Shown: positions 61,364 to 64,000 of the stretch, piece by piece
How the letters are laid out: each line of letters starts with the position of its first letter
Numbering within the stretch: position 1 is the stretch's first letter
Source: Xylophilus rhododendri
GTDB taxonomy: Bacteria; Pseudomonadota; Gammaproteobacteria; Burkholderiales; Burkholderiaceae_C
Direction of reading: 5' to 3'
DNA: 64,000 bases
NCBI RefSeq assembly: GCF_009906855.1
Contig: NZ_CP047650.1
Coordinates: forward strand, 1,612,001 to 1,676,000
Notes under the pieces: model-generated
What the model was told of the DNA's origin: nothing
The model's database searches: none
The model's input: the letters and a program-made list of their open reading frames with translations, nothing else
Translations under genes and position numbers: made by a program

Positions 61364-63937
61364 TTGCCTGGCCGCGCCCACCCGTCCGTTGCCCCGCTCC
61401 CCACCATCTTGACCGACCCCGCCAAGCTCGAACCGACGGCCTTCCTGCCCCATGCCCGCGGCGACATGGCCGACCGTGTGCGCCGCCACGACTGGGCCGC
61501 CACGCCGCTCGGCGCGCCCGAAACCTGGCCCGACAGCCTGCTCGCCCTGGTGGAGATCCTGCTGGCCTGCAACGAGCCGCGCTTCCTCGCCTGGGGGCCG
61601 CGGCGCATCATGGTCTACAACGACCACTACGCGCCGCTGTGCGGCAGCAAGCATCCCGCCGCGCTCGGCCAGCCCTTCGCCGAGGTGTGGGCCGACATCC
61701 TCGACGACGTCGGCCCCATCATGGAGCGCGCCTATGGCGGCGAAGCGGTGCACATGGACGACATCATGTTCACCATGCGCGACCGCAACGGCTATCCCGA
61801 GGAGACGCATTTCGCCTTCTCCTACATCCCCGTGCACGGCCGCACCGGCGAGGTCAGCGGCATGCTCTGCACCTGCCGCGAGACCACCGACGCGGTGCTG
61901 ACCCAGCGCCTGCTCTCCTTCCAGCTGCGGCTCGGCGATGTGCTGCGCTCCATCGCCGACCCGGACGAAGTCAAGCGCGTGGCGGTGCGCCTGCTGGCCG
62001 AGGAACTGGCCCTGGGCCAGGTCGGCTACGGCGAGATCGGGGCCGACGGCCGCGCCGTGACGCAGACCAGCCACGGCGACGGCAGCCTGCCGCCCTCGCG
62101 CGGCACGCCGCGTTCGCCCGCCGACATGCCCACCACCCTGGCCGCGCTGGGCTCCGGCGCCCGCGTCGCCCTGCACGACCTGGACCGCGAGACCGGCCCC
62201 ATCGCCGCCGAGGTCGCCGCCACCAGCCGCGACAGCGGCGCACGCGCCTTCGCCGCCCTGCCCCTGGTCAAGCACGGCCGGCTGGTGGCCTATCTGTACC
62301 TGGCCAACCGCACGCCGCGCCGCTGGTCGGAGCGCGAACTGGAACTGGCCGCCGAAGTGGCCGAACGCACCTGGGCCGCCATCGAGCGCGCCAGCACCGA
62401 ATCGGCCCTGCGCCGCACCCGCGAACGCCTGGCCGCCACGCTGGACGCGGCCGACATCTCCACCTGGGACTACGACGTGGGCAGCGACCACCTGCTGCCC
62501 GACGACAACCTGGCCTCGCTCTGCGGCCTGTGCGGCGTCAGCCAGGGCGGCCGCGACCAGCTCGAATCCTTCATCGCCTGCACCCATCCGGACGACCGCG
62601 AGCCGCTGCGCCAGCGCCTGCGCCAGGCGCTGGAACAAGGCCAGGACTGGCGTTCCGAACACCGCGTGCTGCAGCAGGGCGGCGGCCACCGCTGGGTGGT
62701 GGCGCACGGCCGGGTGGAGCGCGACGCCGCTGGCCGCGCGCTGCGCATGCCGGGCGTGCTGGTCGACATCACCGACCGCAAGCGCGCCGAGGAAGCCTTG
62801 CAGGAGGCCGACCGCCGCAAGGACGACTTCCTGGCCACCCTGGCCCACGAGCTGCGCAACCCGCTGGCACCCATCCGCAGCGCCGCCCGCATCTCCAGCG
62901 ACCCCAGCGCCACCCTGCAGCAGCTGCGCTGGAGCCACGAGGTGATCGAACGCCAGGTGCGCAACATGGCCCTGCTGCTGGACGACCTGCTGGACGTCTC
63001 GCGCATCACCCGCGGCATCCTCGAAGTGCGCAAGACACCGACGGCCGCCGCCTCCATCGTCGAGGCCGCGCTGGAAGCCGCGCGCCCGGTGCTGGCAGCC
63101 CGCAAACACAAACTCGAACTCGACATCGACCCCGAGCCGCTGCATGTGGACGCCGACCCGCTGCGCATGGCGCAGGCCCTGTCCAACCTGCTGACCAACG
63201 CCGCCAAGTACACCGACCCCGGCGGCACGGTGCGGCTGTCGGCGCGGCGCGAGCGCGATGCGCTGGTGATCCGGGTGAGCGACAGCGGCATCGGCATCGC
63301 GCCCAGTTCGCTGGAACGCATCTTCGCCATGTTCTCGCAGGTGGAGCCGGCGCTGGAGCGCTCCGAAGGCGGGCTCGGCATCGGACTGGCATTGGTCAAG
63401 GGCATCATGGAACTGCATGGCGGCACGGTGCGTGCGCAGAGCGCCGGCCTGGGCCGGGGCAGCGAATTCGTTCTGTCGCTGCCGGGCGTGCAGGTCGGCA
63501 CGCTGTCCGCGGCCGACCACCAGCCAGCGTCCGCCGCTGCCGCCACGCCGCTGCGGGTGGCCCTGGCCGACGACAACGTCGACGGCGCCGAGACCCTGGC
63601 GGCCCTGCTGGAACTCGACGGCTACGAAGTCCGCATTGCCCACGACGGCCTGGCCGCGCTGGAGCTGGTGCGTTCGTACCGGCCCGATGCCGTCTTCCTC
63701 GACATCGGCATGCCCGGCCTCAACGGCTACGAAGTGGCCCGCCAGCTGCGCGAGGAACAGGCGCCGGGCGAGCCCGCGCCGGTGCTGGTCGCCCTGACCG
63801 GCTGGGGCGGCGCTGGCGACAAGCAGCGCGCGCTGGACGCGGGTTTCGACAAGCACCTGACCAAGCCGGTCGACCCCGATGCCCTGCTCGACATCCTGAC
63901 CGAGGCCGCGGCCTCCCGCCAAGGCCTGGCGGCCTGA
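61364..63937 (+). CDS. PAS-GAF-PAS hybrid histidine kinase with receiver
   Basis: Up to 857-residue soluble sensor kinase. The first PAS module (about 35-170) has GAPETWPDSLL, LAWGPRRIMVYNDHYA and CTCRETT and resembles that of the kinase at 7820. A GAF domain (about 180-345) and a second PAS (about 355-480) follow, then HisKA with TLAHELRNPLAPIRSA (His near 496), an ATPase lobe with NLLTNAAKYTD, DSGIGIAP and GLGIGLALVKGI, and a receiver with ADDNVDGAETL and Asp in AVFLDIGMPGLNG (near 780). The start is uncertain: TTG 61364 or TTG 61409 are possible, and the first in-frame ATG is at residue 35. Confidence 0.88.
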   Translation: MPGRAHPSVAPLPTILTDPAKLEPTAFLPHARGDMADRVRRHDWAATPLGAPETWPDSLLALVEILLACNEPRFLAWGPRRIMVYNDHYAPLCGSKHPAALGQPFAEVWADILDDVGPIMERAYGGEAVHMDDIMFTMRDRNGYPEETHFAFSYIPVHGRTGEVSGMLCTCRETTDAVLTQRLLSFQLRLGDVLRSIADPDEVKRVAVRLLAEELALGQVGYGEIGADGRAVTQTSHGDGSLPPSRGTPRSPADMPTTLAALGSGARVALHDLDRETGPIAAEVAATSRDSGARAFAALPLVKHGRLVAYLYLANRTPRRWSERELELAAEVAERTWAAIERASTESALRRTRERLAATLDAADISTWDYDVGSDHLLPDDNLASLCGLCGVSQGGRDQLESFIACTHPDDREPLRQRLRQALEQGQDWRSEHRVLQQGGGHRWVVAHGRVERDAAGRALRMPGVLVDITDRKRAEEALQEADRRKDDFLATLAHELRNPLAPIRSAARISSDPSATLQQLRWSHEVIERQVRNMALLLDDLLDVSRITRGILEVRKTPTAAASIVEAALEAARPVLAARKHKLELDIDPEPLHVDADPLRMAQALSNLLTNAAKYTDPGGTVRLSARRERDALVIRVSDSGIGIAPSSLERIFAMFSQVEPALERSEGGLGIGLALVKGIMELHGGTVRAQSAGLGRGSEFVLSLPGVQVGTLSAADHQPASAAAATPLRVALADDNVDGAETLAALLELDGYEVRIAHDGLAALELVRSYRPDAVFLDIGMPGLNGYEVARQLREEQAPGEPAPVLVALTGWGGAGDKQRALDAGFDKHLTKPVDPDALLDILTEAAASRQGLAA

Positions 63938-63947
63938 GCGGGCCGTC

Positions 63948-64000
63948 TCAGCCCGCGTCGAAGGCGGCCTTCAGCCAGCCGAGCTGGTCGCCCTCGATGG
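63948..64000 (-). CDS. C-terminal end of an unidentified protein
   Basis: Seventeen codons before a TGA at 63948-63950 read IEGDQLGWLKAAFDAG on the minus strand, tail to tail with the kinase gene. The composition is coding-like, but too little is present to name a family. Confidence 0.5.
   Translation of the reverse strand, partial: IEGDQLGWLKAAFDAG

Noticed and set aside
60635..63922. A 1095-codon antisense frame over the racemase and last kinase
   Set aside because: Shadow frame with Gly/Gln/His-rich nonsense translation; both plus-strand genes carry intact motifs.

Overview
The window is a GC-rich, gene-dense chromosomal segment from a betaproteobacterium of the order Burkholderiales, most likely a Comamonadaceae member (Variovorax / Acidovorax / Ramlibacter type). 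I infer this from gene content and order: kinase-phosphatase-rph divergent from yicC-gmk-rpoZ-spoT, the DUF502-aspS-nudB string, orphan Bug-type solute receptors and paired cyanophycin synthetases. I see no insertion sequence, phage gene, CRISPR array, rRNA or tRNA. Two genes are cut by the edges: rph on the left and an unidentified C-terminus on the right.

Layout. 1-7.7 kb is housekeeping: RNase PH, a PP2C phosphatase and Ser/Thr kinase (minus strand), then YicC, guanylate kinase, RNA polymerase omega and the bifunctional (p)ppGpp enzyme SpoT (plus strand), then GreB. 7.8-16.4 kb carries a hybrid histidine kinase, a histidine phosphatase, a DUF429 protein, FolE, a TPR protein with an atypical receiver domain, an XRE regulator, an alpha/beta hydrolase and a solute-binding protein. 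16.4-30.3 kb is mostly minus strand: NudB, AspRS, DUF502, a zinc-ribbon protein, a sodium:solute symporter, ubiquinone genes (ubiB, ubiJ, ubiE) with a Tim44-like protein, DUF971, HIT, and a 1304-residue FAD/Fe-S oxidoreductase.

30.4-36.8 kb looks like an acyl-CoA catabolic island: Bug receptor, CoA transferase, HMG-CoA-lyase-like protein, GntR regulator, acyl-CoA dehydrogenase and thioesterase. 36.8-44.6 kb is a cyanophycin locus. It has an intact CphA, a second synthetase-like protein with a lost Mur-ligase P-loop and a missing C-terminal lobe, and, divergently, an ABC transporter with an unusual N-terminal domain followed by a DUF1854 protein. This is the most interesting system in the window.

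44.6-55.4 kb holds the queuosine-precursor genes queC and queED, separated by a signalling block: an MHYT multi-PAS hybrid kinase translationally coupled to an HD-GYP response regulator, then a small unknown gene behind a near-consensus sigma-28 promoter, an EF-hand protein, a 5'-nucleotidase, an orphan gspF and a luciferase-like oxidoreductase. 55.6-61.2 kb is a polyamine/opine-type ABC importer with its own GntR regulator and a racemase-family enzyme lacking one catalytic cysteine. A third hybrid histidine kinase closes the window.

All identifications rest on motifs and remembered family features; no database search was run.
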